Of a DNA stretch of 52,476 nucleotides, positions 17,152 to 25,522 are shown one piece after another. A program made the position numbers and the translations under genes. Where the stretch lies: positions 1-52,476 of the forward strand of contig JAFGKT010000047.1 of NCBI GenBank assembly GCA_016928435.1. The letters run 5' to 3'. The stretch comes from Sedimentisphaerales bacterium. GTDB taxonomy: Bacteria; Planctomycetota; Phycisphaerae; Sedimentisphaerales; SM23-30. Position 1 is the stretch's first letter. Every line of letters starts with the position of its first letter. The notes beneath the pieces were generated by a model. The model worked only from the letters and a program-made list of their open reading frames with translations. It was not told the origin of the DNA and searched no databases.

Positions 17152-17813
17152 TAAAAATGAATATGCTATGGGCGATGATATTAGCACAGGCGGCGGAGCA
17201 AGAGGGCGGGAGAACCAGCTTTTTCAGTAATTTTTTGGAAGGGGCCGCCTGGTTGGGGATTGTTGTGGTGTTGGCTTGGGTGATGCTGCGCAACACGCGC
17301 AAGCGAATCGCCAAAAGCGAAGCGCGTAAGGGTATGACGGTTCAGGAGCGAGTCAACGAGGTGCGACAAAGCAGTGTTATGGTGGATCGAATATCTGAGT
17401 TGATGAGTGAATTGGCGGATATGTCGCGTCGGGTGAACGGCGAGCTGGATACCCGTACGACCAAGTTGGAAATCCTGTTGGACGAAGCTGATCGCAAGAT
17501 CACGGCGTTGCAGAGCGCTTTGGGCCGGGAGGACGATGACGTTCGTTTGGTCGATACATTTGTACACACCGATAATTCTCAAGAGGTCGGCGATGTTCGG
17601 AGCGAGATTGAAGCAACGGCAGACCGACTGGAAGTTGACGCCGACCCGACTGAAAACGACGCCGAGGCTGCTGTTGAATTGGATAGCCCGGAACATCAGC
17701 GGGTCTGGGATTTGGCTGATCAAGGGCTCTCAGCGGAGCAAATCGCCCGCAAAGTGGGCCGACCAACCGGTGAAGTGCAGTTGATTATGGCTTTGGGGCG
17801 AAAAAAAAGATAA
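17148..17813 (+). CDS. single-pass membrane protein with coiled coil and C-terminal helix-turn-helix-like motif
   Basis: About 220 aa. ATG 17148 overlaps the larC stop by ATGA, but ATG 17157 has better spacing from AAGGA, so the start is uncertain by three codons. A hydrophobic helix lies at about 31-47 (GAAWLGIVVVLAWVML), followed by a basic stretch and a long heptad-like region (VDRISELMSELADMSRR to ALQSALG). An acidic linker follows, then VWDLADQGLSAEQIARKVGRPTGEVQLIMALG. That tail resembles the short HTH-like end of DUF2802-type membrane proteins. The function is unknown. Coupling to larC and trxB suggests one transcript but not a shared pathway. Confidence 0.8.
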   Translation: MIKMNMLWAMILAQAAEQEGGRTSFFSNFLEGAAWLGIVVVLAWVMLRNTRKRIAKSEARKGMTVQERVNEVRQSSVMVDRISELMSELADMSRRVNGELDTRTTKLEILLDEADRKITALQSALGREDDDVRLVDTFVHTDNSQEVGDVRSEIEATADRLEVDADPTENDAEAAVELDSPEHQRVWDLADQGLSAEQIARKVGRPTGEVQLIMALGRKKR

Positions 17814-17977
17814 ATTCACGGTTTTTTCTAAGACCTTGGGCGACTTGGCATTAGTGGCTCTTAGCCATTGATTTCGGGGGATTGGGGCGGTGGCGGGTTA
17901 TCGGACTATAGATTGTAAGTACTGTATTAGCAGGGTATTGCGCATTAGGGTTGGAAAGATGCTCTGTCAGGGCCTGA

Positions 17978-18006
17978 TTGACAGGCATAATGTACTGGGA
18001 TATACT
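17978..18006 (+). promoter_or_regulatory. strong sigma-70 promoter
   Basis: A perfect TTGACA at 17978-17983, a 17-nt spacer and TATACT at 18001-18006 make this the best promoter in the window. The predicted start is near 18013, about 310 nt before the pyrK ATG, with no ORF in between. Confidence 0.75.
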
Positions 18007-18011
18007 TTCGG

Positions 18012-18191
18012 GAGAATTCGGCAGAATAACATCGCCTGCCGCGGTAGTCTGATCTGACCTTGATGTTGACCGGCGGTTGCTGGTTTTCGCGTTGGTTTGG
18101 TTGTTTCTTGAGGACTTGCCGGATTATTTCGCAGGCGTAACGGGTATGCGGCAGGGCGCGCTTCGCTGAAGCGATGTGCAGCCCTTTTTTT
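18012..18191 (+). ncRNA. candidate ~180-nt structured RNA or attenuator leader
   Basis: The segment starts at a near-consensus promoter and ends at an intrinsic terminator. CTGCCGC at 18036-18042 can pair with three regions: most of it locally with CGGCAG (18019-18024), fully with GCGGCAG (18148-18154), or as part of CGCCTGC with GCAGGCG (18131-18137). ACATCGC at 18029-18035 is the exact complement of GCGATGT at 18171-18177. CCGGC/GCCGG could close an inner stem. The length is like 6S RNA, but I could not confirm that family. The alternative is a regulatory leader of the pyrKD operon. Confidence 0.45.
18153..18191 (+). terminator. intrinsic terminator of the 18 kb RNA
   Basis: AGGGC (18153-18157) pairs with GCCCT (18181-18185). 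Inside is a hairpin CGCTTC-GCT-GAAGCG (18159-18173). Seven T follow at 18185-18191. Parts of this stem compete with the long-range pairing ACATCGC/GCGATGT. Confidence 0.7.
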
Positions 18192-18200
18192 GCCGTGGCG

Positions 18201-18239
18201 AACTTCCGGGCTGGTCTTAGCTGGTTCGGAAGTTTTTTT
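18201..18239 (+). terminator. second intrinsic terminator before pyrK
   Basis: A perfect 8-bp stem AACTTCCG/CGGAAGTT (18201-18208 with 18227-18234) is followed by a run of T to 18239. It lies 10 nt after the first terminator and about 50-85 nt before the pyrK start. Tandem terminators either insulate a small RNA or attenuate the pyr operon. Confidence 0.75.
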
Positions 18240-18286
18240 ATGCTGACATTTAAGTCGTTGCCGTTATTATGTTAGCAAGATGAAGT

Positions 18287-19309
18287 GTGAATTGGCGCGT
18301 TCAAAAAACCGCGAAAGTAGCCATGAATAAAGAATCACAAAAGAAATCCGGGCGCACTCGAGGGCAGTTTGTCGCGCGTGTCGCGGCGCAGTTGCAGCGA
18401 GGCGAACATCATCGCGCGCTGGTGTTGTCTTTTTGCGGCGAATCGGCAGAGGTTATGGCGTGTGCGGAGCCGGGGCAGTTTGTGCAGGTTGCTTGCAGAG
18501 ATATATCTAGGCCGCGTATGTCGGTGCCTCAGTTGCGTCGTCCGATCAGTATTTCGGGTGTGAGTGAGGATCCTATAGCTTTGGGGTTGGGTAATGGCCA
18601 CTGTCGCGACGGCTGCGGGCGCGAGGTGATGGTGCGGATTATCTACCGGGTGCATGGACCGGGTACCAATTGGCTGGCGCACCAAGCGGTGGGCGAAGAA
18701 ATTGACATCATTGGACCTTTAGGGCGTGGTTTTAACTTGCCCAAAGATAAAGATACGCGGGTGATACTGATAGGCGGCGGTGTGGGTCTGCCTCCGATGT
18801 TTTTCTCCGCGGACAGACTCAAACGTAATGGTTGCAGTGATGTTTTGGGTATCGCTGGGGCCGCGACGAGGGGTTTGTTCTGTTGCGATCTTTTGAATGA
18901 GGCTGATGGGATTGAGGATGCGTTGGTTCCGGGAAAGTACGTTCGGGAGTTTGGTCCGAGTAATACGCCGGTGCTGTTAGCGGCCGATGACGGCAGCATA
19001 GGCTTCAAGGGCAACGTGGTACAAGCATTGGATGGATATCTGAAACGTAATGAGCAGTGGCGTTCGGCGGAGGTTTTCGCTTGCGGGCCCAAACCTATGC
19101 TGCGGGCGGTGGCGAATTTTTGCCAAGAGCATAGCATGAATTGCCAGGTTTGCCTGGAATCTTATATGGGTTGCGGAATTGGTGTTTGCCAGTCGTGTGC
19201 CGTCGCGATGCGCTCCGAGGGCAAAGACCGTGAATCGCCCAAGAAGTATCGTTTGGTATGTGCGCACGGCCCGGTGTTCGACGCAGCCAAGGTGGATTGG
19301 GACGCCTAG
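18287..19309 (+). CDS. pyrK: dihydroorotate dehydrogenase electron-transfer subunit PyrK
   Basis: An iron-sulfur flavoprotein that passes electrons from PyrD to NAD+ in pyrimidine synthesis. The frame opens at GTG 18287; ATG 18323 (328 aa) is equally possible because neither has a strong ribosome site. FAD-binding residues RRPISISG follow the beta-barrel. The NAD domain has VILIGGGVGLPPMFF. The C-terminal [2Fe-2S] cluster motif is CLESYMGCGIGVCQSC with a further Cys in RLVCAHGPVF. pyrD follows 57 bp downstream, as expected for a class 1B PyrDK enzyme. Its N-terminus is longer than usual and basic (KKSGRTRGQ). Confidence 0.93.
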   Translation: MNWRVQKTAKVAMNKESQKKSGRTRGQFVARVAAQLQRGEHHRALVLSFCGESAEVMACAEPGQFVQVACRDISRPRMSVPQLRRPISISGVSEDPIALGLGNGHCRDGCGREVMVRIIYRVHGPGTNWLAHQAVGEEIDIIGPLGRGFNLPKDKDTRVILIGGGVGLPPMFFSADRLKRNGCSDVLGIAGAATRGLFCCDLLNEADGIEDALVPGKYVREFGPSNTPVLLAADDGSIGFKGNVVQALDGYLKRNEQWRSAEVFACGPKPMLRAVANFCQEHSMNCQVCLESYMGCGIGVCQSCAVAMRSEGKDRESPKKYRLVCAHGPVFDAAKVDWDA

Positions 19310-19366
19310 TTTTTTTTGAGGTCAATCGCCGTTGGGTGCGGTTGTTTTGGTCTGATAGAGAAATAA

Positions 19367-20314
19367 ATGAACGCCGACAATGACAAAAAGCAAGTTGATC
19401 TGAGCGTGAACATTGGTAAGGTGCGCCTGGCGAACCCCGTGATGACGGCTTCCGGCACTTGCGGTTACGCTTATGAGTTGCGTGACTTTGTCGATTTGGG
19501 TCGGCTGGGGGCTTTTGTTACCAAGAGCATCACGCGTGAAGAGCGGGTGGGCAATGCGCCTCAACGTACGGTGGAAACCGCTTCCGGTTTGCTTAACGCG
19601 ATCGGGTTGGCGAACATGGGGTTGGATAAGTTTATCGAAGGGCCTTTGGCGTTGTTGGCGCGGATGTCGGTGCCGGTGTTTGTGAATGTGGCGGGCAAAA
19701 CGGTTGATGACTATATCGCGGTGGCGGAGGCCTTGGCGGGGCGAGACGAAATTGCGGGGTTGGAAATCAACGTTAGCTGTCCCAACGTCAAAGAAGGGGG
19801 CATAACGTTTGGTACCGATCCGAAGATATTGGCTGACTTGGTGGGCAGGGTTCGCCAAGTGGCTGCGAATAAGGTTCTGATTGCCAAACTGACACCCAAC
19901 GTTACTGATATTACCGTTACAGCTCGCGCGGCGATTGACGCGGGTGCGGATGCGCTTAGCTTGATTAATACATTGACAGGTATGGTGGTTGATGTTGAGC
20001 GGCGCCGACCGGTGTTGGCCAACCGAACCGGCGGACTGAGCGGCCCGGCAATAAAGCCTGTGGCGGTGCATATGGTGGAGCGCGTTTATCGTGAGGTGGC
20101 TGGGCCTGCGAAGGTTCCCATCATCGGGCTGGGCGGCATCGCTTGCGCGTTGGATGCTTTGGAGTTTATTATCGCGGGGGCCTCGGCGGTAGGCGTGGGT
20201 ACAGCGGTACTTACCAACCCGCCGGCACTGATAGAGGTTATCGAAGGTATTGAAGCATATTTGGCAAGGCACGGCATGAGCAGCGTTGCGGAACTCGTGG
20301 GTTCTTTGCAATAG
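19367..20314 (+). CDS. pyrD: dihydroorotate dehydrogenase, class 1B catalytic subunit
   Basis: A 315-aa FMN enzyme that oxidises dihydroorotate to orotate. The TIM barrel begins with ANPVMTASGTCGYAYE. NAIGLANMGLDKF matches the substrate-binding strand, and EINVSCPNVKEGG carries the class 1 catalytic Cys. FMN contacts are in SLINTLTGM and IIGLGGIA. Pairing with PyrK shows the NAD-dependent 1B type, which suits an anaerobe. The ribosome site is weak (AGAGAAA). Part of the pyrK-pyrD-unknown-trpS run. Confidence 0.95.
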   Translation: MNADNDKKQVDLSVNIGKVRLANPVMTASGTCGYAYELRDFVDLGRLGAFVTKSITREERVGNAPQRTVETASGLLNAIGLANMGLDKFIEGPLALLARMSVPVFVNVAGKTVDDYIAVAEALAGRDEIAGLEINVSCPNVKEGGITFGTDPKILADLVGRVRQVAANKVLIAKLTPNVTDITVTARAAIDAGADALSLINTLTGMVVDVERRRPVLANRTGGLSGPAIKPVAVHMVERVYREVAGPAKVPIIGLGGIACALDALEFIIAGASAVGVGTAVLTNPPALIEVIEGIEAYLARHGMSSVAELVGSLQ

Positions 20315-20375
20315 CGGTATTTTTGAGGCTTAGATTGTCTGTTGATATTGGTCAGTAAGCAGGACGTGAACCGAT

Positions 20376-20669
20376 ATGACTGGTTTATTGAAATTGTTAC
20401 GCGATTATTTTCCCACGGCGATTTACACCGGCACAGCGTTGGTGTTCATCAGTGAGGAGTCGCGTGTGGAACTTACCGAACATACCCGCCGGGGTGTCAG
20501 TGGTGAAGAAAACGTGCCTATCGTTCGAGTGCGTCTTTTTCAGAAGGATGATAAAGGCGAGTTTGAGCCGGGCCACTATGAAGATTTTCAGTTGGCGGAT
20601 CTTTCTGACCTGGCCGGCGAGATCGAAAAGTTCGTGCAGTTCGCTGTGGGTAAGAATCTGAAAGAGTAG
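20376..20669 (+). CDS. small conserved-looking protein of unknown function
   Basis: A 97-aa protein with AGGACG upstream of ATG 20376. Predicted soluble, acidic, with no signal peptide. It contains alternating hydrophobic strands (TALVFISEESRVEL, VPIVRVRLFQKDD) and a C-terminal helix (LSDLAGEIEKFVQFAVG). No family was recognised. It lies 61 bp after pyrD and 61 bp before trpS in the same direction, so it is probably a member of the operon. Confidence 0.7.
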   Translation: MTGLLKLLRDYFPTAIYTGTALVFISEESRVELTEHTRRGVSGEENVPIVRVRLFQKDDKGEFEPGHYEDFQLADLSDLAGEIEKFVQFAVGKNLKE

Positions 20670-20730
20670 GCTGGAGTGGGCCAATAGACTTTGGCTGACC
20701 AAAAGGAATATATGAAAGGAAATGTTTGAT

Positions 20731-21708
20731 ATGCGGGTTTTGTCGGGTATTCAGCCGTCGGGTAAATTGCATGTGGGGAATTATTTTGGCGCGATGCGTC
20801 AGTATGTGGCGTTGCAGGAGAAAGGCAATGAATGTTTTTTCTTTATCGCTAACTACCATGCCATGACGAGCGTATCGGACGGTCAGACTTTGCGTGATTA
20901 CACAGCCGAGATCGCGCGGGGTTATCTGGCGGTGGGCATCGACCCGCAGCGAGTGAATTTCTTTCGTCAATCGGATGTGCCGGAGGTGTGCGAGTTTGCT
21001 TGGATTTTGTCTTGTTTGACGCCGATGGGCTTGTTGCAGCGTTGCACCAGCTACAAGGACAAATTGGACCAGGGTTTGGCGCCGAACCACGGATTGTTTT
21101 ATTATCCGGTTCTGCAGGCGGCGGACATTCTGATTTACGGCAGTCATCTGGTGCCGGTCGGTCAGGACCAGAAGCAGCATCTAGAAGTGACACGTGACCT
21201 GGCGATCAAGTTCAATAATACCTATGGTGAGATATTGACGGTTCCTGAGCCGTATATACTATCAGGTGCCGCGATAGTGCCCGGGGTTGACGGCCGCAAG
21301 ATGAGCAAGAGCTATGACAATACGCTGGAGCTGTTTGAATCCGCCAAGTCGCTCAAGAAAAAGATAATGAAAATCGTCACCGACTCCACCCCCGTCGAAG
21401 AAGCGAAGAATCCGGATACGTGTACGGTGTTCGCTTTGCTGAAGTTGGTGGCGTCGGAAGATGAGATTGCTGAATGGGACCAACGCTATCGCGCGGGCGG
21501 TATGGGTTACGGCGACGCCAAGAAGCGTTTGGCGGAACTAATGGAAGAGCTTTTGGCCCCGTATCGGCAGCGTTATGAGGATTTGGAACACGATCAGGAT
21601 TACGTCGAGGATGTACTGCGTGAGGGCGGTAAGAAGGCTCGCGCCGTGGCATGTGAAATGATGGAAAAGGTACGTGCCGCTACGGGTATTGTGGTTAGCG
21701 GCAGTTAG
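20731..21708 (+). CDS. trpS: tryptophan--tRNA ligase
   Basis: About 325 aa, a class I synthetase that charges tRNA-Trp. ATG 20731 gives the typical MRVLSGIQPSGKLHVGNY start and sits about 10 nt after AAAGGA; ATG 20722 is nearly on top of that site. HVGN serves as the HIGH motif and GRKMSKSYDNT as KMSKS. A five-codon reading frame (ATG 20712, MKGNV, TGA) ends inside the start region, probably by chance. Its placement in a pyrimidine-gene run is unusual but gives no clear functional link. Confidence 0.95.
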   Translation: MRVLSGIQPSGKLHVGNYFGAMRQYVALQEKGNECFFFIANYHAMTSVSDGQTLRDYTAEIARGYLAVGIDPQRVNFFRQSDVPEVCEFAWILSCLTPMGLLQRCTSYKDKLDQGLAPNHGLFYYPVLQAADILIYGSHLVPVGQDQKQHLEVTRDLAIKFNNTYGEILTVPEPYILSGAAIVPGVDGRKMSKSYDNTLELFESAKSLKKKIMKIVTDSTPVEEAKNPDTCTVFALLKLVASEDEIAEWDQRYRAGGMGYGDAKKRLAELMEELLAPYRQRYEDLEHDQDYVEDVLREGGKKARAVACEMMEKVRAATGIVVSGS

Positions 21709-21738
21709 GCGTCTTTAGATGCTGGGTGAATAGAACTT

Positions 21739-22317
21739 ATGGCTAACGGCTTGGACTTTTTTGTACAGTTTGTCAGAAATCCGTCAACGGTTGGTGCCGT
21801 TGCGCCAAGTTCGCGGGGGTTGGCTTGTCGGATGCTGGAGGGGGTGGACTTTGATCAGGTCAGTACGATTGTGGAGTTGGGGCCGGGCACAGGCGTTTTT
21901 TCGCGTGAGGTATTACGCCGAAAAAGAGCTGATACCACCTTCTTCGCCTTAGAGTTGAACGAGACGATGTGCGATCATTTGGCGGCTGATCTGCCGGAGC
22001 TTACGGTGTACAATGATTCCGCCTCGGCGATCGGCAAGTATCTCGCTCAGCACGGCAAAGACCATGCGGACGTGATAATCAGCGGCCTGCCTTGGGCGGC
22101 GTTCAAAAGCGAATTACAGAGTGAGTTGCTGGATGCCACGGTGACGGCATTGGCGGAAGGCGGGCTGTTCGCGACGTTTGCTTATCTGCAGGGGTTGGTT
22201 CTCCCGGCTGGGCTGCGTTTCGCCAAACGGCTCGATAGCAGTTTCGCTCAGGTGGAACGTTCAAAAGTGGTGTGGCGGAATCTGCCCCCGGCGTTGGTGT
22301 ATCGTTGCAGGCGTTAG
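21739..22317 (+). CDS. class I SAM-dependent methyltransferase, PmtA-like
   Basis: A 192-aa methyltransferase. The N-terminal VRNPSTVGAVAPSSRGLA block is characteristic of PmtA-type phospholipid N-methyltransferases. SAM motif I is VELGPGTGVFSREVL. The acidic ALELNETMCDHL and ISGLPWAAF (motif IV-like) complete the fold, which is related to rRNA adenine dimethylases. Family knowledge suggests methylation of phosphatidylethanolamine at the membrane, but the true substrate cannot be read. It follows trpS by 30 bp and ends the gene run before the convergent rmuC. Confidence 0.8.
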   Translation: MANGLDFFVQFVRNPSTVGAVAPSSRGLACRMLEGVDFDQVSTIVELGPGTGVFSREVLRRKRADTTFFALELNETMCDHLAADLPELTVYNDSASAIGKYLAQHGKDHADVIISGLPWAAFKSELQSELLDATVTALAEGGLFATFAYLQGLVLPAGLRFAKRLDSSFAQVERSKVVWRNLPPALVYRCRR

Positions 22318-22333
22318 CAGGGGATGTGGCAGC

Positions 22334-23476
22334 TTAGTGATTGGCATGAGAGGGTTCGATCTGGGGCAGCTCGCCGGGATCGCTGAGGTTATGGGGCGGA
22401 GTAAGGCTATCGTTATCCAATTGTTGGAGGCGCAGTTGGAAATGGTCCAATTTCTTCGCGGCGTCGTGGTGCTTGGCTGCGGCGTTGTGCAGGTGCTTGC
22501 CCAGCAAACTGAATTCGTCGTTAAAGGCGTTGAGTTCATGGTCGAGTTGCGTTAATTGCTGCCGAATAGCTTGGGCGTTCTGCTCGATCTTCAAGCCTTT
22601 AAGCCCCATTGATATTACCATAAGATAAGCATATAGCGTATTGGGCGAAACGGGAATGACCTTTTTCGCCCGGCCGTACGCGGCAATATCCCGGTCTTTC
22701 TCGGTGCGAATCAACGCTTCATAATAAACGTTCTCAGCAGGAATAAACATCAACGCGAAATCCAAAGTCCCCTCGGTCGGCAAGATATATCTATCAGAAA
22801 TTTCATCGATGCGTCCGCAGATGTCTTGCAGAAACGCTTGACGGCATTTCCGTTTGACTTGGCTATTGGGCGCTTGGCGCATTTTCTGAAAGTTTTCCAG
22901 CGGGAATTTGGCGTCGATGGCCACTTTACCTTGCGCCAACATCACCAACGCGTCAACAATAGTGCCGTTGGCGAAACGATGCTGCAATCGGTAATGCTCT
23001 TTGGGCAAGACCTCAGCCAATAGGTTCTCCAACGTCCATTCGCCCAATGCCCCACGCAGTTTGGGGCTGCGCAGGATGTCTTGGAGTTTGCGCACTTCTT
23101 GACCGACTTCGGTGATGTGTTGGGTGGCTTGGCCTAGTTGTCCTAGTTGGGTTTTGAGTTGGCCTATGGTTTGGCCGGCGGCGTCGAGCCGTTGCCCGAT
23201 GTTTTGCTGAGTTTGTTGATCCAGTTGACGACTCGCGGTGAGCTGATCGTTGACACTTTTGGACACATCCGTCAATGTGGTGGTCAATTGGCGGGTTAGG
23301 TTGTCCAAGCGGGTTTCTTGTTGGGCTGATATGGCTGATACTTGCTGTTGGAGCGATTGCAGCAGTTGGTCCCGGCCTAGGTTGGCCCCCTGCCTGAGGC
23401 GTAAAAACTGTACGACGATGACGCCCGCCAAAACCGTTCCACAGACAATCAATGTTATAATCACCCAGTCAGCCAT
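22334..23476 (-). CDS. rmuC: DNA recombination protein RmuC
   Basis: A 380-aa member of the RmuC family, which limits rearrangements at inverted repeats and carries a PD-(D/E)XK-type nuclease fold. One N-terminal membrane helix (about 4-24) is followed by a long coiled coil (30-130). The conserved domain shows LRSPKLRGALGEWTLENLL, KVAIDAKFPLENF, FIPAENVYYEAL and PNTLYAYLM. C-terminal residues form a second coiled-coil stretch. No clear ribosome site precedes ATG 23476. The TPR gene lies upstream in the same direction with a 160-bp gap. Confidence 0.93.
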   Translation of the reverse strand: MADWVIITLIVCGTVLAGVIVVQFLRLRQGANLGRDQLLQSLQQQVSAISAQQETRLDNLTRQLTTTLTDVSKSVNDQLTASRQLDQQTQQNIGQRLDAAGQTIGQLKTQLGQLGQATQHITEVGQEVRKLQDILRSPKLRGALGEWTLENLLAEVLPKEHYRLQHRFANGTIVDALVMLAQGKVAIDAKFPLENFQKMRQAPNSQVKRKCRQAFLQDICGRIDEISDRYILPTEGTLDFALMFIPAENVYYEALIRTEKDRDIAAYGRAKKVIPVSPNTLYAYLMVISMGLKGLKIEQNAQAIRQQLTQLDHELNAFNDEFSLLGKHLHNAAAKHHDAAKKLDHFQLRLQQLDNDSLTPPHNLSDPGELPQIEPSHANH

Positions 23477-23636
23477 GCCGACATTATGGGGTCATTGCGT
23501 AAAAGTTGCAACCAAAACCTTTCCGAGCGGATCTGGGGAACCGGCGAGGTGTAACAATGCCTTAGATAGAGAGATTGACCGATGAAACTACGCAGACTAA
23601 GCCCCTGGCGGATTTAGCGATATTATCAGAAGGCTT

Positions 23637-25043
23637 TTAATTCTTGCGGTCGCTATTGTCGCGGGGCTTTTTGGTCCAGAAGTTTTTGATCCATCGGCCG
23701 AGGCGTTGGGCGGGAGCAATAATTCTGTTTTTGCGCTGTGTCCATTTGATCTGACGCAGGATAACTCTGGTTCGGGGATCAGCAGAACTAAGCTCCGACG
23801 CGATCGCGGCATAGTCCTGTGCTTCTTCCAATAGTCCCAATTGCTTATGGGCCAAGGCTAGATTATGCAAGGCGCCGATATGGTCAGGATTGATTTCCAG
23901 CGTCTTACACGAAAGTTCTATGCCTTCGACAATGAGTCCGCTGCTGTAGTAGCACAAGCTGAGATTGTGGTAGCCGCGTTCATCTTCGTTGTTCATGTCG
24001 ATGATGCGTTCGAAGCAAGTCATCGCGGTGGTGATCTCTCCGATGTGCTGCAGTAGGAACCCCATGTCCAACAACACGTCGGGGTCTTCGGGGCCGAGCT
24101 GCAATTCTGCTTGGAGATGTTCTTTGGCGCCGGTGCGTTGCCCGAGAGCGATGTAACATTCAGCCAAACGATAGTGTGAACCTGGTTGATTGGAGTTGAA
24201 CTTCAAGGCTTGTTGGAAGCTTTCCAGGGCCCGTGCATACAATCCTTTTTGCAACTGCAATTCGCCCAGGTAATGAAATGCTTGGCCGTGCTGCGGGTTC
24301 AATTCCAGGATTCGGTGGAATTTCTCCTGAGCCGATTCCAGATCGTTCATCTCCAGCAGTAGAATTCCGGTATCCAGCAACACTTCAACATCTCCCGGGC
24401 TGCGACGCAGTTCAGCCAGGAAGTGTTTTTTTGCGTGAGCGTATTGGCCCTTGGCCCAATAAGCCTGGGCGATGCGGTAGTCCACTTGCGGATGGTTGCT
24501 ATCGAGTTTCTGAGTTTGCTGCCAGCACCAGATGGCCCGGTCGTACGATTGACGGGCAAAAAGCGAATTGCCTATATTATAGTAACAAACCGGACAGTTC
24601 TCTTTGAGTTGCTGAGCGAGATAGAACATCTCCTCGGCTTTGTCGTGTTGGCCCAGTTCGGCGTAGGTGATGATGCGGTTGCAGTACGACGGTTCGTAAT
24701 CCGGGGCGATCCGCGTCAGTTTTTCGAAGGTCTCCAAAGCCAACTGGTACTGCCCGATACGCGTATAGTCTATACCCAGGCAATTGAGAATATCCGGGTC
24801 TTCCGGATTGAGTTCGTTGGCTTGAGAGTAGGCCTCGATGGCGTCGTTGTAGCGGTCGAGTGTGTCGAGGGTAAGGCCCTTGTTGAAGAGCCAATTACCA
24901 TTGTTGGGATTGATGTCGATTGCCGCTTGCAGTTCGAGCAGGGCTTCGTTCCAGCGTCCGTTTTCGTATAGGTCATGGGCGGCTTCAATACGGTTTTCCG
25001 CGTCGGACCAATCGTTGGGGTAAGCAAATTCTGCTTCGCTCAT
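23637..25043 (-). CDS. tetratricopeptide-repeat protein
   Basis: A 468-aa protein made almost entirely of TPR helices, about 11-12 units by eye. Examples are NWLFNKGLTLDTLDRYNDAI, ILNCLGIDYTRIGQYQLAL and ALHNLALAHKQLGLLEEAQ. The frame extends to 25202, but ATG 25043 (MSEAEFAYPNDW) follows a GAGG and starts just before the first repeat, so it is preferred. No signal peptide is present, implying a cytoplasmic scaffold. The C-terminus is basic (RKNRIIAPAQRLGRWIKN). Partners are unknown. Confidence 0.85.
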   Translation of the reverse strand: MSEAEFAYPNDWSDAENRIEAAHDLYENGRWNEALLELQAAIDINPNNGNWLFNKGLTLDTLDRYNDAIEAYSQANELNPEDPDILNCLGIDYTRIGQYQLALETFEKLTRIAPDYEPSYCNRIITYAELGQHDKAEEMFYLAQQLKENCPVCYYNIGNSLFARQSYDRAIWCWQQTQKLDSNHPQVDYRIAQAYWAKGQYAHAKKHFLAELRRSPGDVEVLLDTGILLLEMNDLESAQEKFHRILELNPQHGQAFHYLGELQLQKGLYARALESFQQALKFNSNQPGSHYRLAECYIALGQRTGAKEHLQAELQLGPEDPDVLLDMGFLLQHIGEITTAMTCFERIIDMNNEDERGYHNLSLCYYSSGLIVEGIELSCKTLEINPDHIGALHNLALAHKQLGLLEEAQDYAAIASELSSADPRTRVILRQIKWTQRKNRIIAPAQRLGRWIKNFWTKKPRDNSDRKN

Positions 25044-25116
25044 CACTTCAACCTCACGATGGGGGGTTACAATTAAAAATTGTGTGTTTATTCTGCTGTA
25101 TTTGTATCGACAGTTG

Positions 25117-25145
25117 CATTGGGCATATGAACCCAAGGCGGTATA
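25117..25145 (+). promoter_or_regulatory. candidate promoter of a gene-free transcript
   Basis: TTGGGC (25117-25122) and a perfect TATAAT (25140-25145) are spaced by 17 nt. No ORF follows before the terminator at 25285. Confidence 0.4.
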
Positions 25146-25151
25146 ATCCTT

Positions 25152-25308
25152 AAAGAGCGCCCAGCTTGTCAGGGCGGTTTTCGGCATTCGTCGCGACCAC
25201 AATGCGACTTATTCGATCGATAGGAGTCGATGTATTCGCGATCTTTCGGACTTATGGGACGCGATTTGGTTCATCTGTGTGGTGAAAACCCATCCGGGCC
25301 GGGTTTTT
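25152..25308 (+). ncRNA. candidate small RNA or murC attenuator leader
   Basis: The segment lies between divergent genes, after a TATAAT promoter and before a plus-strand terminator. It contains CGCCC-AGCTTGTCA-GGGCG near its 5' end and GTCGC/GCGAC around 25195-25215. No RNA family was recognised. Confidence 0.3.
25285..25308 (+). terminator. intrinsic terminator upstream of murC
   Basis: AAAACCC (25285-25291) pairs with GGGTTTT (25301-25307), with further T residues. The neighbouring genes diverge, so the terminated transcript must start within the intergenic region. It may be an attenuator for the murC operon, 215 nt further on. Confidence 0.55.
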
Positions 25309-25522
25309 TGTGATTTTGTGATCCCAAGAATCGCTTTCGAGCGGTTTTTAAATCCGCTCAAATAATATTGGGCATGCGAGCTGAAAAAACCGTGAATACC
25401 AATGTAAAACTGACTTAGGGGCCGATAATTGAAATGTCCATCGGTGGGGGTGGTCCAGATTTATCTATGTTATTTCAGCTTTATTATGGTTTAATTTATT
25501 ATACAGGCTATGGGAGTTGATA

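Noticed and set aside
20712-20729. Five-codon leader ORF (MKGNV) overlapping the trpS start
   Set aside because: Too short to judge; contains no Trp codons, so it is not an attenuation leader for trpS.
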